Source: Pseudomonas parakoreensis
GTDB lineage: Bacteria; Pseudomonadota; Gammaproteobacteria; Pseudomonadales; Pseudomonadaceae
DNA: 64,000 nucleotides
Direction of reading: 5' to 3'
NCBI RefSeq assembly: GCF_021602155.1
Contig: NZ_BQHY01000010.1
Location: forward strand, 1 to 64,000
Shown: in pieces, positions 7,790 through 17,340 of the stretch
How positions within the stretch are numbered: position 1 is the first letter of the stretch
How the letters are laid out: each line of letters begins with the position of its first letter
Made by a program: the position numbers and the translations under genes
The notes under the pieces: generated by a model
Databases searched by the model: none
What the model was told of the DNA's origin: nothing
What the model saw: the letters and a program-made list of their open reading frames with translations, nothing else

Positions 7790-7974
7790 ATGTCCGGACG
7801 AAATTAACCGTTTTGCCTTAAAGCCAATAAAACTAATACATCGCCACAACACGGAAAATTGTCAGCTTATTTACAGGTTGGCGGGTTTAGTCTGAATCAA
7901 CTGTCGTGCGCCCGTCACAAACAGCCGCGACAACTCTGACGTTCCGACTGAAGTTGCTTCACGGGAGACTCACC

Positions 7975-8688
7975 ATGAAACTTGCCTTTGCCAGTACCCT
8001 GGCGATATCCGTTTTAGCCTTGTCCGCCTGTTCCGTACCCACCGCGCCGAAAGCGGTTTCGTCCCTCGACACGCTGTTTACCCAACCGGTCGGCCGCAGC
8101 AGCGCCGCCCAAGTGCAAAGCGGTCCCGACGTGTCACTGGGCGTGGTCTACAGCCCGAGCACCCAGACCAACCGCGAATACCTGCGTGACTATCAGGCCA
8201 ACGCCGGCACCGGTTTCGGCCAGAGCCTGCTGGTGCAGCCGATCCACGACGCCTACGTCAACACCTCGAAACCGGACATGGCCGTGGACTGGGTCAAGGC
8301 CTCGCTGCAACGCCAGTTCGGCTCCGTCACGGTGTACCCGGACATGCAGAGCCTGCGCGCGGCGCATCCCGACGTGGTGGCGATCATCGACACCCACAGC
8401 CAGTTGATCACCTCGCGCAGTTCCGACATCAAGGCTGATGTGAGTGCGGATTTTTATGATGCGAAGTTGAACTACATCGGTACAGCAAAAGGTTCTGAAG
8501 CGAAAGAACTGACGCCAGTTTGGGCCGACTTCAAAGGCTCGGAAGAAATCGTCGCGGATATTAATCAGCAACAGGATGTGCAAGTTCGGGCGTTGCAGAA
8601 GTTTGATCAGTCGTTGAGTAATTTATTGACCAGACCGACAGATAAAGTGTCGATGCTTGATAACAAACAAGTACATAAGTTGTATTGA
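7975..8688 (+). CDS. Predicted lipoprotein of unknown function
   Basis: The 237-residue protein begins MKLAFASTLAISVLALSAC, a signal peptide ending in an LSAC lipobox with the lipidated Cys at residue 19. The mature part (for example VAIIDTHSQLITSRSSDIKADVSADFYD) alternates strands and helices in a way that recalls YajG or ABC-auxiliary lipoproteins, but I cannot assign a family. GGGAG precedes the chosen ATG by about seven bases. The gene stands alone between a terminator and a REP/terminator block that separates it from convergent gdhB. AAA/AAG and AT-rich codons increase near the 3' end. Confidence 0.8.
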   Translation: MKLAFASTLAISVLALSACSVPTAPKAVSSLDTLFTQPVGRSSAAQVQSGPDVSLGVVYSPSTQTNREYLRDYQANAGTGFGQSLLVQPIHDAYVNTSKPDMAVDWVKASLQRQFGSVTVYPDMQSLRAAHPDVVAIIDTHSQLITSRSSDIKADVSADFYDAKLNYIGTAKGSEAKELTPVWADFKGSEEIVADINQQQDVQVRALQKFDQSLSNLLTRPTDKVSMLDNKQVHKLY

Positions 8689-8700
8689 CTCCAAGGCCCT

Positions 8701-8725
8701 CATCGCTGGCAAGCCAGCTCCCACA
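8701..8725. repeat. Single REP unit, family C
   Basis: A lone CATCGCTGGCAAGCCAGCTC unit without its inverted partner, just before a family A doublet. It is probably a REP singlet. Confidence 0.75.
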
Positions 8726-8749
8726 GGTTTTGTGGTGATACCCCATCCC

Positions 8750-8822
8750 TGTAGGAGCTGCCGAAGGCTGCGATCTTTTGACTTTTAAAATCAAAAGATC
8801 GCAGCCTTCGGCAGCTCCTACA
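8750..8822. repeat. REP doublet, family A
   Basis: Matched inverted arms with GCCGAAGGCTGCGATC and GATCGCAGCCTTCGGC around a short AT-rich loop, between the convergent lipoprotein gene and gdhB. Confidence 0.92.
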
Positions 8823-8843
8823 GGGAGCGGATCAACGAGCATA

Positions 8844-8879
8844 AAAAAGCCCCGGCATCTCACGACACCGGGGCTTTTT
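8844..8879. terminator. Bidirectional Rho-independent terminator
   Basis: AAAAAGCCCCGG pairs with CCGGGGCTTTTT over a 12-base loop. Its A and T runs let it stop both gdhB (leftward, stop at 8894) and the convergent lipoprotein transcript. Confidence 0.93.
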
Positions 8880-8893
8880 CATTCAACCACTAC

Positions 8894-11800
8894 TCAGGCC
8901 GGTTCAAGCTCGGCATTCGCAGCAGCCGCAGGCACCACCGCCTGACCGCTCAACGCGAGGTCCAGCAGCTCACGGTTGGCAACGGCGTACATGGCGTAAT
9001 CGGTGCCGCTCGCAGCACGGATTTCCACCAGCATGGCGCGCCAGCGTTCGATCATGCCTTCGTGCTGTGCCATCCACAGCGCCAGACGTGCTTCCACGTC
9101 CTGGGTGCCGTCGCCCTGTTGCAGGACGGAGATGGTGATCGCACGTTGCTGCCAGTCCACATCATCACGGAACGCTTCACGGGCCAGAGCCTGCCAGTTG
9201 TTTTCAACCGGCAGCGCGCTGATCTGTTGCAGGTACCAGGTGATGTCCAGCGCACTGCCCACGGCGAAGTAGGCTTTGGCCACTTCGGCCGGATCCTGGC
9301 CAGTGACGTCGGACGCTTCGATGATCGGCAGCAGCGTGTACAGGTGCGAGGTACCCGCCACCATACGCGCCAGCAACTCCGGCACACCGGCCGCGACGTA
9401 AGCCTGATAACGCGCCTGCCAGTTTTCACGGATTTCGCCGCTCAGCAGTTCGTCGAGCTTCAGGCCCAGCTCCTTCAGGTGCGGACCGAAGTGCGCGACG
9501 TCACGGGCAGCGTTCTGCTCGTTGCGACGGGCACGCAGGAACCAGCGGGTAGCGCGACGGCCCAGGCGCATCAGCTCGTCCATCAGCTCCAGTTGCACGT
9601 CAGCGGAAACCTGGTAGTCCAGCGCTTCGATCTGACGGAACCAGTGCGGGAGGTGGAAGATGTCACGCACGATCACGTAGGCGCCGGCCACGTTGGCCGG
9701 GCTCATGCCGGTCGACTCTTTGAGTCGCTGCACGAAGGTGATGCCCATGTGGTTGACCAGATCGTTGGCGATCTGGGTGCTGACGATCTCGCGCTTCAGA
9801 CGGTGACGACGCATGGCTTCGGAGAACTTGCTGACCAGGGTCGGCGGGAACGCCGTTTCCATGTCGCGGGTCAGGTAGTCGTCGTCCGGCACCAGCGAGT
9901 TCAGCAGCTGTTCCTTGAGGTCGATCTTGCTGTACGAGATCAGCACCGACAGCTCCGGACGGGTCAGACCATGGCCTGCCGCAACGCGCTCGTTGATCTG
10001 CTCTTCGGTCGGCAGGAACTCGATGGCACGGTCCAGCTTGCCACGGCCTTCCAGATCGCTCATCAGACGCTTGTACTCGGCAATGCGCTCGTAGGCACGA
10101 CGCGCCGCCAGGGACAGAGCCTGGGTCTGCTTGTAGTTGTTGCCCAGCACCAGACCACCGACTTCGTCGGTCATGCTCGCCAGCAACTGGTTGCGTTGCT
10201 TGTCGGTCATGTCGCCGGCCTGAACCACTTCGTTCAGCAGGATCTTGATGTTCACTTCGTGGTCGGAGCAGTCCACGCCACCGGCGTTGTCGATGAAGTC
10301 GGTGTTGGAACCGCCGCCATTGAGGCCGAATTCCACACGACCCAGTTGGGTCATGCCGAGGTTACCGCCCTCGCCCACGACTTTGCAGCGCAGCTCGTTG
10401 CCGTTCACGCGCAGCGCATCGTTGGCCTTGTCGCCGACGTCAGCATGGCTTTCGCTGCTGGCCTTGACGTAAGTGCCGATACCGCCGTTCCACAGCAGAT
10501 CCACCGGCGCCTTGAGCAAGGCGTTCAGCAGCTCGGTCGGGGTCAGCTTGTCGGCCTTGATGTCGAAGCGTTCTTTCATCTGCGGCGAGATGGCGATGCT
10601 CTTCGCGCTGCGCGAGAAGATGCCGCCGCCTTCGGACATGATGCTGGTGTCGTAGTCGGTCCACGCCGAACGCGGCAGGTCGAACATGCGCTGACGCTCG
10701 ACGAAGCTGGTCGCCGGGTTCGGGTTCGGATCGATGAAGATGTGCATGTGGTTGAACGCGGCAACCAGTTGCAGCTTGTCGGACATCAACAGGCCGTTAC
10801 CGAATACGTCACCGGCCATGTCACCGACGCCGACCACCGTGATGCTGTCTTCCTGGACATTGATGCCGCGCTCGCGGAAGTGGCGCTGTACGCCGACCCA
10901 CGCACCCTTGGCGGTAATGCCCATTTTCTTGTGGTCGTAACCGGCGGAACCACCGGAGGCGAACGCGTCGCCCAGCCAGAAGCCGTAGTCGATGGCGATG
11001 CCGTTGGCGATGTCGGAGAAGGTCGCAGTGCCCTTGTCCGCGGCCACCACCAGGTACGGGTCATCGTCGTCATGCCGCACGACGTTGGCCGGCGGTACCA
11101 GCGCGCCGTCTTTCAGGTTGTCGGTGATGTCCAGCAGACCGGAAATGAAGATGCGGTAGCAGGCGATGCCTTCGGCCGCGATCTCGTCACGGCTGCCGCC
11201 CAGTGGCAGGCGACGCGGCAGGAAGCCGCCCTTCGCGCCCACCGGCACGATGACCGAGTTCTTCACTTGCTGGGCTTTTACCAGACCGAGGACTTCGGTA
11301 CGGAAGTCTTCTTCACGGTCGGACCAGCGCAGGCCACCACGCGCCACGTTGCCGAAGCGCAGGTGCACGCCTTCGACACGTGGCGAGTACACGAAGATTT
11401 CGAACTTCGGTACTGGCTTGGGCAGCTCAGGGATCGCGTGCGGGTTGAACTTGAAGCTGAAGTACGACTTGTTCTGGCCGTTGGCGTCAGTCTGATAGAA
11501 GTTGGTGCGCAGGGTGGCTTTGATCAGGTCCAGGTAACGACGCAGGATGCGGTCTTCGTTGAGCACCTGAACATCGTCCAGTGCGGTGAGAATCGCCTGT
11601 TCCAGACGCTGTTGCTTGTCTTCCAGATCGTCGCTGCCCAGCTTGCGCGCCAGGTAGAAACGGGTTTTGAACAACCGGGTCAGCTCGCGAGCGATGTCGG
11701 TGTGGTTGTTCAGGGTGCTGGCGATGTAACCCAGGTCGAAGCCCAGACGGATCTGCTTCAGGTAACGGGCGTAGGCGCGCAGCAGCGCCACGTCGCGCCA

Positions 11801-13789
11801 CGGCAGACCGGCGGTCAGCACCAGACGGTTGAACGCATCGTTCTCGGCATCGCCACGGACGATGTGGACGAACGCGTCCTGCAGGGTGTCGTTGAGTTGC
11901 TGGATGTCGAGGTCCAGACCTTCGGCTGCGGTGAACGCGAAGTCGTGAATCCAGAACTCGCGGCCATTGGTGTGACGCAGACGGTACGGGAACTCACCCA
12001 GCACGCGCAGGCCGAGGTTTTCCAGAATCGGCAACACGTCGGACAGCGCCAGCGGGGTGTCGGCGTGGTACAGCTTGCAATGCAGCTCGCGCTGACCAGA
12101 CACCTGGCCCAGCGGCTGATAGAAGCTCATCACCAGCGGATTTTTTTCGTTCAGGCTCAGCAGGTGCTGCATGTCGACCACGGCCGAATGCGCCGCGAAA
12201 CGCTCGCGGTAACCGGCCGGGAAGCCTTTCGGGAAGTCCGCCAGCACGTTGGTGCCGTGGGCTTCGCCGAAGCTTTCGACGGTCAGGGCGGCGTAGTCGT
12301 CCTGCCAGCTGCGGCAGGCCTGTACCACTTCTTTTTCCAGCAGCAGCGGATCGATGTCGATGCGGTTCTTCGGATCAACACGCAGGATCAACTGCACGCG
12401 AGCCAGCACGGACTCGGAGAAGAAGGTCCAGAACTCGCAGTCGGTGGCCTTCAGGCGCTCCATCAGCACCTGCTGGATCTTCTGGCGCACTTCGGTGGAA
12501 TAGATGTCGCGTGGCACGTAGGCCAGGCAGTAGCAGAAGCGACCGTACGGGTCTTTGCGCAGGAACACGCGGATCTTGTTGCGTTCCTGGATCTGCACGA
12601 TCGACATCACGGTGCTGAACAGTTCGTCGACCGGGGTCTGGAACAGGTCATCACGCGGCAGCACTTCGAGTACCTGCGCCAGTTCCTTGCCCAGGTGAGC
12701 CTTGGACTGGAAGCCGGAACGGCGTTCGATTTCTTCGACCTTGCGACGGATGAACGGGATGACCCGCACGCTCTCGCCATACACCGAGGAGGTGTACAGG
12801 CCCATGAAGCGGTGTTCCTTGATGACTTTACCGTCGGCGTCGATTTCACGGATCGACACGTAGTCCGGGTAGGCCGGACGGTGTACGCGGCTCGGATGCG
12901 CAGCCTTGGCGAACGACAGCAGGGTCGGTTCGCGCAGGTAGTTCACCGCGTAGTCTTCGATGTGACGGTCTTCGTTGGTCAGACCGGTGCGCAGCAGCTT
13001 GGTCAGACCGAGGAAGGAATTCTGGTCGTATTCGATATGGCCGCCATCGGCCTGATCGACAACGGTGAACTCTTCGTAGCCGAGGAAGGTGAAGTGGTTG
13101 CCCACCAGCCATTCCAGGAAGCTCTTGATTTCGCTCTTTTCGTCGGCATCGACGGCGAATGCGCTGTGATCGAGCTTGGTGAGGATCTCCTGCACCTTGG
13201 CCTTCATCGGCTCGAAATCAGCGACCGCGACGCGCACTTCACCGAGCACTTGCTCCAGCTCTTTGCTCAGCACATTCAGTTCGGCCGCGTTGGCGCAGCG
13301 GTCGATTTCCAGGTACATCAGCGACTCGTGCAGCACGCCTTCGCCGGTACTGCCTTTTGGCAGGATTTCCAGCAGTTCGCCCTTGCTGCCACGACGCACG
13401 CTGAGCACGGTGGTCTGCAGGGTATGGATGCTGTAGCCGCGACGGTTCAGCTCGGTGCGGACCGAGTCGACCAGGAACGGCAGGTCGTGGTGAAGCACTT
13501 CGACCGCAGTGTGAGTCGACTGCCAGCCATGACGCTCGTAATCAGGGTTGTAGACGCGCACTTGCGGTTGCGCGTGATCGAAGCGCTCAAGCAGGCGCCA
13601 CGCGGAAAGAGTACAGCCAGCGAGGTCGGAGAGGCGACGTTGAGTCAGCTCGTCCAGGGAAATGATGCCGAAGAATTGTTCAGCGAACAGCGCCACTTGT
13701 GGCAGTGCCTGTTCACTGATGTGCTGCGCCAGTGCCGCTTGCAGTTGGTGCTGGAAGTCGGCTTTGCTGGCTGCGGTGAAGAACGCCAT
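8894..13789 (-). CDS. gdhB: NAD-specific glutamate dehydrogenase, 180-kDa class
   Basis: The 1631-residue product matches the large NAD-dependent glutamate dehydrogenases of Pseudomonas and Streptomyces in length and in its central catalytic region. The active-site lysine is K853 within PVGAKGGF, followed by the nucleotide-binding region SITVVGVGDMAGDVFGNGLL and conserved SEGGGIFSR and GGSNTDFIDNAGGVDCSDHE. It oxidises glutamate to 2-oxoglutarate and ammonia, a mainly catabolic role, with long N- and C-terminal regulatory parts. The start at 13789 has GGAGT seven bases upstream; the ORF runs 45 codons further but without a ribosome site. In P. aeruginosa this gene is arginine-inducible through ArgR, and TGTCGC-like elements lie upstream here. 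Confidence 0.97.
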   Translation of the reverse strand: MAFFTAASKADFQHQLQAALAQHISEQALPQVALFAEQFFGIISLDELTQRRLSDLAGCTLSAWRLLERFDHAQPQVRVYNPDYERHGWQSTHTAVEVLHHDLPFLVDSVRTELNRRGYSIHTLQTTVLSVRRGSKGELLEILPKGSTGEGVLHESLMYLEIDRCANAAELNVLSKELEQVLGEVRVAVADFEPMKAKVQEILTKLDHSAFAVDADEKSEIKSFLEWLVGNHFTFLGYEEFTVVDQADGGHIEYDQNSFLGLTKLLRTGLTNEDRHIEDYAVNYLREPTLLSFAKAAHPSRVHRPAYPDYVSIREIDADGKVIKEHRFMGLYTSSVYGESVRVIPFIRRKVEEIERRSGFQSKAHLGKELAQVLEVLPRDDLFQTPVDELFSTVMSIVQIQERNKIRVFLRKDPYGRFCYCLAYVPRDIYSTEVRQKIQQVLMERLKATDCEFWTFFSESVLARVQLILRVDPKNRIDIDPLLLEKEVVQACRSWQDDYAALTVESFGEAHGTNVLADFPKGFPAGYRERFAAHSAVVDMQHLLSLNEKNPLVMSFYQPLGQVSGQRELHCKLYHADTPLALSDVLPILENLGLRVLGEFPYRLRHTNGREFWIHDFAFTAAEGLDLDIQQLNDTLQDAFVHIVRGDAENDAFNRLVLTAGLPWRDVALLRAYARYLKQIRLGFDLGYIASTLNNHTDIARELTRLFKTRFYLARKLGSDDLEDKQQRLEQAILTALDDVQVLNEDRILRRYLDLIKATLRTNFYQTDANGQNKSYFSFKFNPHAIPELPKPVPKFEIFVYSPRVEGVHLRFGNVARGGLRWSDREEDFRTEVLGLVKAQQVKNSVIVPVGAKGGFLPRRLPLGGSRDEIAAEGIACYRIFISGLLDITDNLKDGALVPPANVVRHDDDDPYLVVAADKGTATFSDIANGIAIDYGFWLGDAFASGGSAGYDHKKMGITAKGAWVGVQRHFRERGINVQEDSITVVGVGDMAGDVFGNGLLMSDKLQLVAAFNHMHIFIDPNPNPATSFVERQRMFDLPRSAWTDYDTSIMSEGGGIFSRSAKSIAISPQMKERFDIKADKLTPTELLNALLKAPVDLLWNGGIGTYVKASSESHADVGDKANDALRVNGNELRCKVVGEGGNLGMTQLGRVEFGLNGGGSNTDFIDNAGGVDCSDHEVNIKILLNEVVQAGDMTDKQRNQLLASMTDEVGGLVLGNNYKQTQALSLAARRAYERIAEYKRLMSDLEGRGKLDRAIEFLPTEEQINERVAAGHGLTRPELSVLISYSKIDLKEQLLNSLVPDDDYLTRDMETAFPPTLVSKFSEAMRRHRLKREIVSTQIANDLVNHMGITFVQRLKESTGMSPANVAGAYVIVRDIFHLPHWFRQIEALDYQVSADVQLELMDELMRLGRRATRWFLRARRNEQNAARDVAHFGPHLKELGLKLDELLSGEIRENWQARYQAYVAAGVPELLARMVAGTSHLYTLLPIIEASDVTGQDPAEVAKAYFAVGSALDITWYLQQISALPVENNWQALAREAFRDDVDWQQRAITISVLQQGDGTQDVEARLALWMAQHEGMIERWRAMLVEIRAASGTDYAMYAVANRELLDLALSGQAVVPAAAANAELEPA

Positions 13790-14292
13790 CTGTGGTACTC
13801 CGCTTAAGCTTGTTATTGATGGAAAGCGTCGCGTGCAACACCCCTTGCGGGGCTTGTGTCGCCCTGTTCCTGAATCTCGGGCAGAGGAAACAGGGGGACA
13901 GGTGGGTGAAGCTGGACGAGACACTCAGGTCACATTCACCTTCCATTGAATGGGCATCTGCAAAAACGACTGTCGAGGCCGCCGACAATGTCTTTACGGG
14001 TGCTCATCCGTTGCGCAGCTTAATGGGTGCGACAATGTGTCTGCTTGCGGTGCTGCGACATATTCGGTCATTGGCACGTAAACCAAGGCTTTGGCAACGG
14101 TAAACACTAGCAGTCATGGCGCAAAACGGCGGCTTGAATGCCCGTATTTACGGTACATCTGTGCCAGAAGTGACCATTGACCTGTGTCGCGTTCGCGACA
14201 CATCCTCTGACACTCTCACATGCAGAAATTCCCGAGGGCTGGCAGAATCGCGCCCAATTGCGACCAACACGCCCGCCGAGGCAGGAATTCCC
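13790..14292. other. 503-base intergenic region with repeated GACA/TGTC motifs
   Basis: No gene is seen. Near gdhB there is a hairpin CCCCTTGCGGGG at about 13836-13847. GCGACA occurs at 14029-14034 and 14055-14060; read on the gdhB strand these are TGTCGC, the second followed by eight bases and AA, as in the recalled Pseudomonas ArgR half-site. A 20-base perfect inverted repeat sits at 14183-14202. Confidence 0.5.
14183..14202. promoter_or_regulatory. 20-base perfect inverted repeat, candidate operator
   Basis: TGTGTCGCGTTCGCGACACA has nine-base arms around TT. It lies 90 bases before the gene at 14293 and contains TGTCGC half-sites in both directions. It could be an operator or a small hairpin; no T-run follows, so it is unlikely to be a terminator. 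Confidence 0.5.
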
Positions 14293-14646
14293 ATGCAAAT
14301 GACCACCGCCCTACTGATCGTCAACCCGTGCGACGACGAAGAAGACAACATGGCCATGCTCTGCTGCCATAGCGACAAGGGCGAGATGTTTCTGATGAGC
14401 CGTTATCCCGATGAGGATGAGCTGGAGATCACCCTGGATGGCGAGCCTTCGACCCTCGACGGGGTGAAAGTCACCCTGGGCAAGACGCTGCTGAAGATCG
14501 AGATCGCGGCGGCGGATGCCGATGCGCTGAATGGCGATGATGTGCTGGAGATCACTTTCAATCCGGATATGGTGGATCTGGAGGAGGTTGAGGAAACCTT
14601 GAAGAATATTCTGGATGGCACCGGGACCTATATCAGCCAGATTTAA
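14293..14646 (+). CDS. Acidic conserved hypothetical protein
   Basis: The 117-residue protein is strongly acidic (DDEEDN, DEDELEITLDGEPSTLDG, VDLEEVEETL) with alternating short strands and no signal peptide or membrane segment. The start at 14293 has AGGA seven bases upstream; longer in-frame versions extend into the upstream regulatory region and are rejected. It stands alone between the gdhB promoter region and a REP doublet. I do not recognise the family. It looks like a small cytosolic beta-rich protein. Confidence 0.75.
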   Translation: MQMTTALLIVNPCDDEEDNMAMLCCHSDKGEMFLMSRYPDEDELEITLDGEPSTLDGVKVTLGKTLLKIEIAAADADALNGDDVLEITFNPDMVDLEEVEETLKNILDGTGTYISQI

Positions 14647-14663
14647 GGGTGCCTGAGTCGGCC

Positions 14664-14758
14664 TCTTCGCTGGCAAGCCAGCTCCCACAGAGAGCGATGT
14701 GTTGCATAAATCGCATTCGCACCGCTGATACCTGTGGGAGCTGGCTTGCCAGCGATGG
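14664..14758. repeat. REP doublet, family C
   Basis: CTTCGCTGGCAAGCCAGCTC and TGGGAGCTGGCTTGCCAGCG arms inverted around about 45 bases. Confidence 0.9.
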
Positions 14759-14936
14759 GGCCAGAACTGCCACCTCACCACTCCCCTGCTACAAAATTCC
14801 AACAAATCCCCCGGTCATTTCCCGCACTTTGCGCAAAATGCCGTTAGTCGCCACCCCCCTCGATGGATTAAAGTAACGCCCCCAGCCCCGGCGTTATCCG
14901 AACGCCTGGGGCCACCCTTTCCAGGAACAGTCACCG

Positions 14937-15896
14937 ATGGAACATCGTGAAGCGCTGCTGGCGCTGCGAACCTTTCTTTCAACGCAGATTCTCGGCCAGG
15001 AAAAACTCATCGAGCGTTTGCTCATCGCCCTGCTCGCCGACGGCCACATGCTGGTCGAGGGCGCTCCGGGTCTGGCCAAGACCAAAGCGATCAAAGAACT
15101 CGCCGAGGGCATCGAAGCCCAGTTCCATCGCATCCAGTTCACTCCCGATCTGCTGCCGGCCGACATCACCGGCACCGAGATCTATCGCCCGGAAACCGGC
15201 AGTTTCGTGTTCCAGCAAGGGCCGATCTTCCACAACCTGGTGTTGGCGGACGAAATCAACCGGGCCCCGGCCAAGGTGCAATCGGCGCTGCTCGAAGCCA
15301 TGGCTGAACGGCAGGTCAGCGTCGGGCGCAGCACGTATGAACTGTCACCACTTTTTCTGGTGATGGCGACGCAGAACCCGATCGAGCAGGAAGGCACCTA
15401 TCCGCTGCCGGAAGCCCAGCTCGACCGCTTCCTGATGCACGTCAAGATCGGTTTCCCGGACGCCGCCGTCGAACGCCGGATCCTGCAGCAGGCCCGTGGT
15501 GAAGCGCTCAACGGCGAAACCAAGCCTGAACGCCGGGTCAGCCAACAAGCGATCTTCGCCGCGCGCAAGGAAATCCTCGGTCTGTACATGGCTGACGCCG
15601 TAGAGGAATACCTGGTGCAACTGGTCATGGCCACGCGCACCCCGGCCAAGTTCGACCCGGAAATGGCCGAGTGGATCGCCTATGGCGCCAGCCCGCGCGG
15701 CTCGATTGCCCTCGACCGTTGCGCCCGGGCTCACGCCTGGCTGGCGGGTCGCGATTTCGTCAGCCCGGAAGACATTCAGGCGGTGCTGTTCGACGTGTTG
15801 CGTCACCGCATCATTCTGTCGTTTGAAGCCGAAGCCGCTGGCATCGATCAGGATCGGGTGGTGCAGCGGATTCTCGACGTCGTAGCCGTCGCTTGA
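14937..15896 (+). CDS. moxR: MoxR-family AAA+ ATPase
   Basis: The 319-residue protein has Walker A GAPGLAKT (42-49), Walker [10 protein letters not shown] (101-109), sensor 1 in [25 protein letters not shown], and a C-terminal lid. MoxR ATPases act as chaperones that mature metal-binding or VWA-containing partners. It heads a run of six tightly packed genes (MoxR, DUF58, DUF4381, VWA, VWA-TPR, BatD-like), an arrangement common in Gammaproteobacteria. AGGAACAG precedes the ATG. Its targets are most likely the VWA proteins in the same operon; their final function is not established. Confidence 0.93.
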   Translation: MEHREALLALRTFLSTQILGQEKLIERLLIALLADGHMLVEGAPGLAKTKAIKELAEGIEAQFHRIQFTPDLLPADITGTEIYRPETGSFVFQQGPIFHNLVLADEINRAPAKVQSALLEAMAERQVSVGRSTYELSPLFLVMATQNPIEQEGTYPLPEAQLDRFLMHVKIGFPDAAVERRILQQARGEALNGETKPERRVSQQAIFAARKEILGLYMADAVEEYLVQLVMATRTPAKFDPEMAEWIAYGASPRGSIALDRCARAHAWLAGRDFVSPEDIQAVLFDVLRHRIILSFEAEAAGIDQDRVVQRILDVVAVA

Positions 15897-15901
15897 CCCC
15901 C

Positions 15902-16846
15902 ATGAACGCCCCCCTGCCGTCCGAACCGGGCATCCGCATCAGCCTCACCGACCTGATCGAGATGCGTCACCGTGTGCGCGAAGTGCAGTTGTTTTCCACG
16001 CCAAGTCAGCGCAGCCCGCTGATCGGCCTGCATCACTCGAAATTTCGCGGACGCGGGGTCGACTTCGATCAGGTGCGGGTGTATCAGGCCGGCGACGACG
16101 TGCGCACCATCGACTGGCGCGTGACCGCGCGCACCCAGGAGCCGCACACCAAGCTGTTCCACGAGGAGCGCGAACGACCGATTTTCATCATGGTCGAGCA
16201 AAGCACGCGGCTGTTTTTCGGCTCCGGGCTGATGTTCAAATCGGTGCTGGCGGCGCAAGCGGCGGCGCTGATCGGCTGGGCCGCGCTGGGGCACAATGAC
16301 CGGGTTGGCGGGCTGGTGTTCGGCGACAACGAGCATTACGAAATCAAACCGCGCCGCAGCAAGCAGAGCCTGCTGCAACTGCTCAATCGCCTGGTCAAGG
16401 TCAATCAGTCGCTGCACAGCGAACGCGAGCCGGACCGCGACGCCCTCGGCGTGGCGCTGCGCCGGGCGCGCGAAGTGTTGCGCCCGGGCAGTCTGGTGAT
16501 CGTCATCTGTGACGAGCGCGCGCTGACCGACAGCGCCGAGCAGCAACTGAGCCTGCTGGCGCGCCATTGCGACCTGCTGATGCTGCCGCTGTCCGATCCG
16601 CTGGACCACGCCCTGCCCGCCGCCGGGCTGCTCAGATTCGCGGAAAGGGGCGCGCAACTGGAACTCGACACCCTCAATTTCGAGCTGCGTCAAACCTATC
16701 GCGCTCAGGCCGAAGCTCGTATCGCCCGCTGGGAATTGCTCGCGCAAAAACTGCGGGTGCTGCTGATGCCATTGAGCACGCAAAGCGAAATGGTCGAGCA
16801 GATGCGCGAGTTCCTCAATCCGCAGCGCCCGGGGAGCAGTCGATGA
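15902..16846 (+). CDS. DUF58 domain protein
   Basis: The 314-residue protein carries the DUF58 signature region: HHSKFRGRGVDFDQVRVYQAGDDVRTIDWRVTARTQEPHTKLFHEERERP at about residues 40-90, followed by a VWA-like domain (LVIVICDERALTDSAEQQLSLL). DUF58 proteins regularly accompany MoxR and VWA proteins. The ATG at 15902 starts just five bases after the moxR stop; a TTG at 15893 overlapping moxR is the alternative. No membrane segment is apparent, so it is probably cytosolic and works with MoxR. Confidence 0.9.
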   Translation: MNAPLPSEPGIRISLTDLIEMRHRVREVQLFSTPSQRSPLIGLHHSKFRGRGVDFDQVRVYQAGDDVRTIDWRVTARTQEPHTKLFHEERERPIFIMVEQSTRLFFGSGLMFKSVLAAQAAALIGWAALGHNDRVGGLVFGDNEHYEIKPRRSKQSLLQLLNRLVKVNQSLHSEREPDRDALGVALRRAREVLRPGSLVIVICDERALTDSAEQQLSLLARHCDLLMLPLSDPLDHALPAAGLLRFAERGAQLELDTLNFELRQTYRAQAEARIARWELLAQKLRVLLMPLSTQSEMVEQMREFLNPQRPGSSR

Positions 16847-17340
16847 ACGGCCTCGAGCAACTGCAACCGCTGATTTCGCCACCGCCGATCGACTTTTGGC
16901 CGCCAGCGCCGGGCTGGTGGCTGCTGCTGTTATTGCTGCCGCTGCTCGGGTTCGCGGCGTGGCGTTTGCGCCGGTTCATTCCGGTCAAGAAACGCCCGAT
17001 CGTACGCGCCGAACAGCCGCTCGATCCGGTGCGCATCGCCGCGCTGGCCGAACTGGCACAAATGCCCAAACCCTACGACGGCGCACCGGCCGGGGCCTGG
17101 CTGCAGCAGCTCAACGGCCTGCTCAAACGCCTGTGCCGCAACCACTACCCTTACAGCCAGAGCCACACCCTCAATGGCCGCAAATGGCTGGCGTTCCTCG
17201 ACAACCGCTGCCCGGCGGCCGGTCTGACGCGCTGGATGGTGCTGGTCGAAGGCGCCTACAAACCGGAATGCAAACTCGACGACAAAGCCATCGCCGGCCT
17301 GACCCAAGCCGTCGACACCTGGATTCGCAAGCATGTTTGA
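16843..17340 (+). CDS. DUF4381 membrane protein
   Basis: The 165-residue protein has a Pro-rich N-terminus (ISPPPIDFWPPAPGW), one strong membrane helix at about residues 24-42 (WWLLLLLLPLLGFAAWRLRRF), and a cytoplasmic helical domain with LNGLLKRLCRNHYPYSQSHTLNGRKWLAFLDNRC. This is the DUF4381 pattern found between DUF58 and VWA genes. It overlaps the DUF58 stop as ATGA and overlaps the next gene by eight bases. The role is unknown; it presumably anchors the MoxR/VWA assembly to the inner membrane. Confidence 0.87.
   Translation: MNGLEQLQPLISPPPIDFWPPAPGWWLLLLLLPLLGFAAWRLRRFIPVKKRPIVRAEQPLDPVRIAALAELAQMPKPYDGAPAGAWLQQLNGLLKRLCRNHYPYSQSHTLNGRKWLAFLDNRCPAAGLTRWMVLVEGAYKPECKLDDKAIAGLTQAVDTWIRKHV

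Noticed and set aside
9062-13807. A 1581-codon open frame on the + strand opposite gdhB
   Set aside because: It is the antisense shadow of a long GC-rich gene with strong third-position bias. Its protein has no recognisable domain, while the reverse strand encodes a complete glutamate dehydrogenase.
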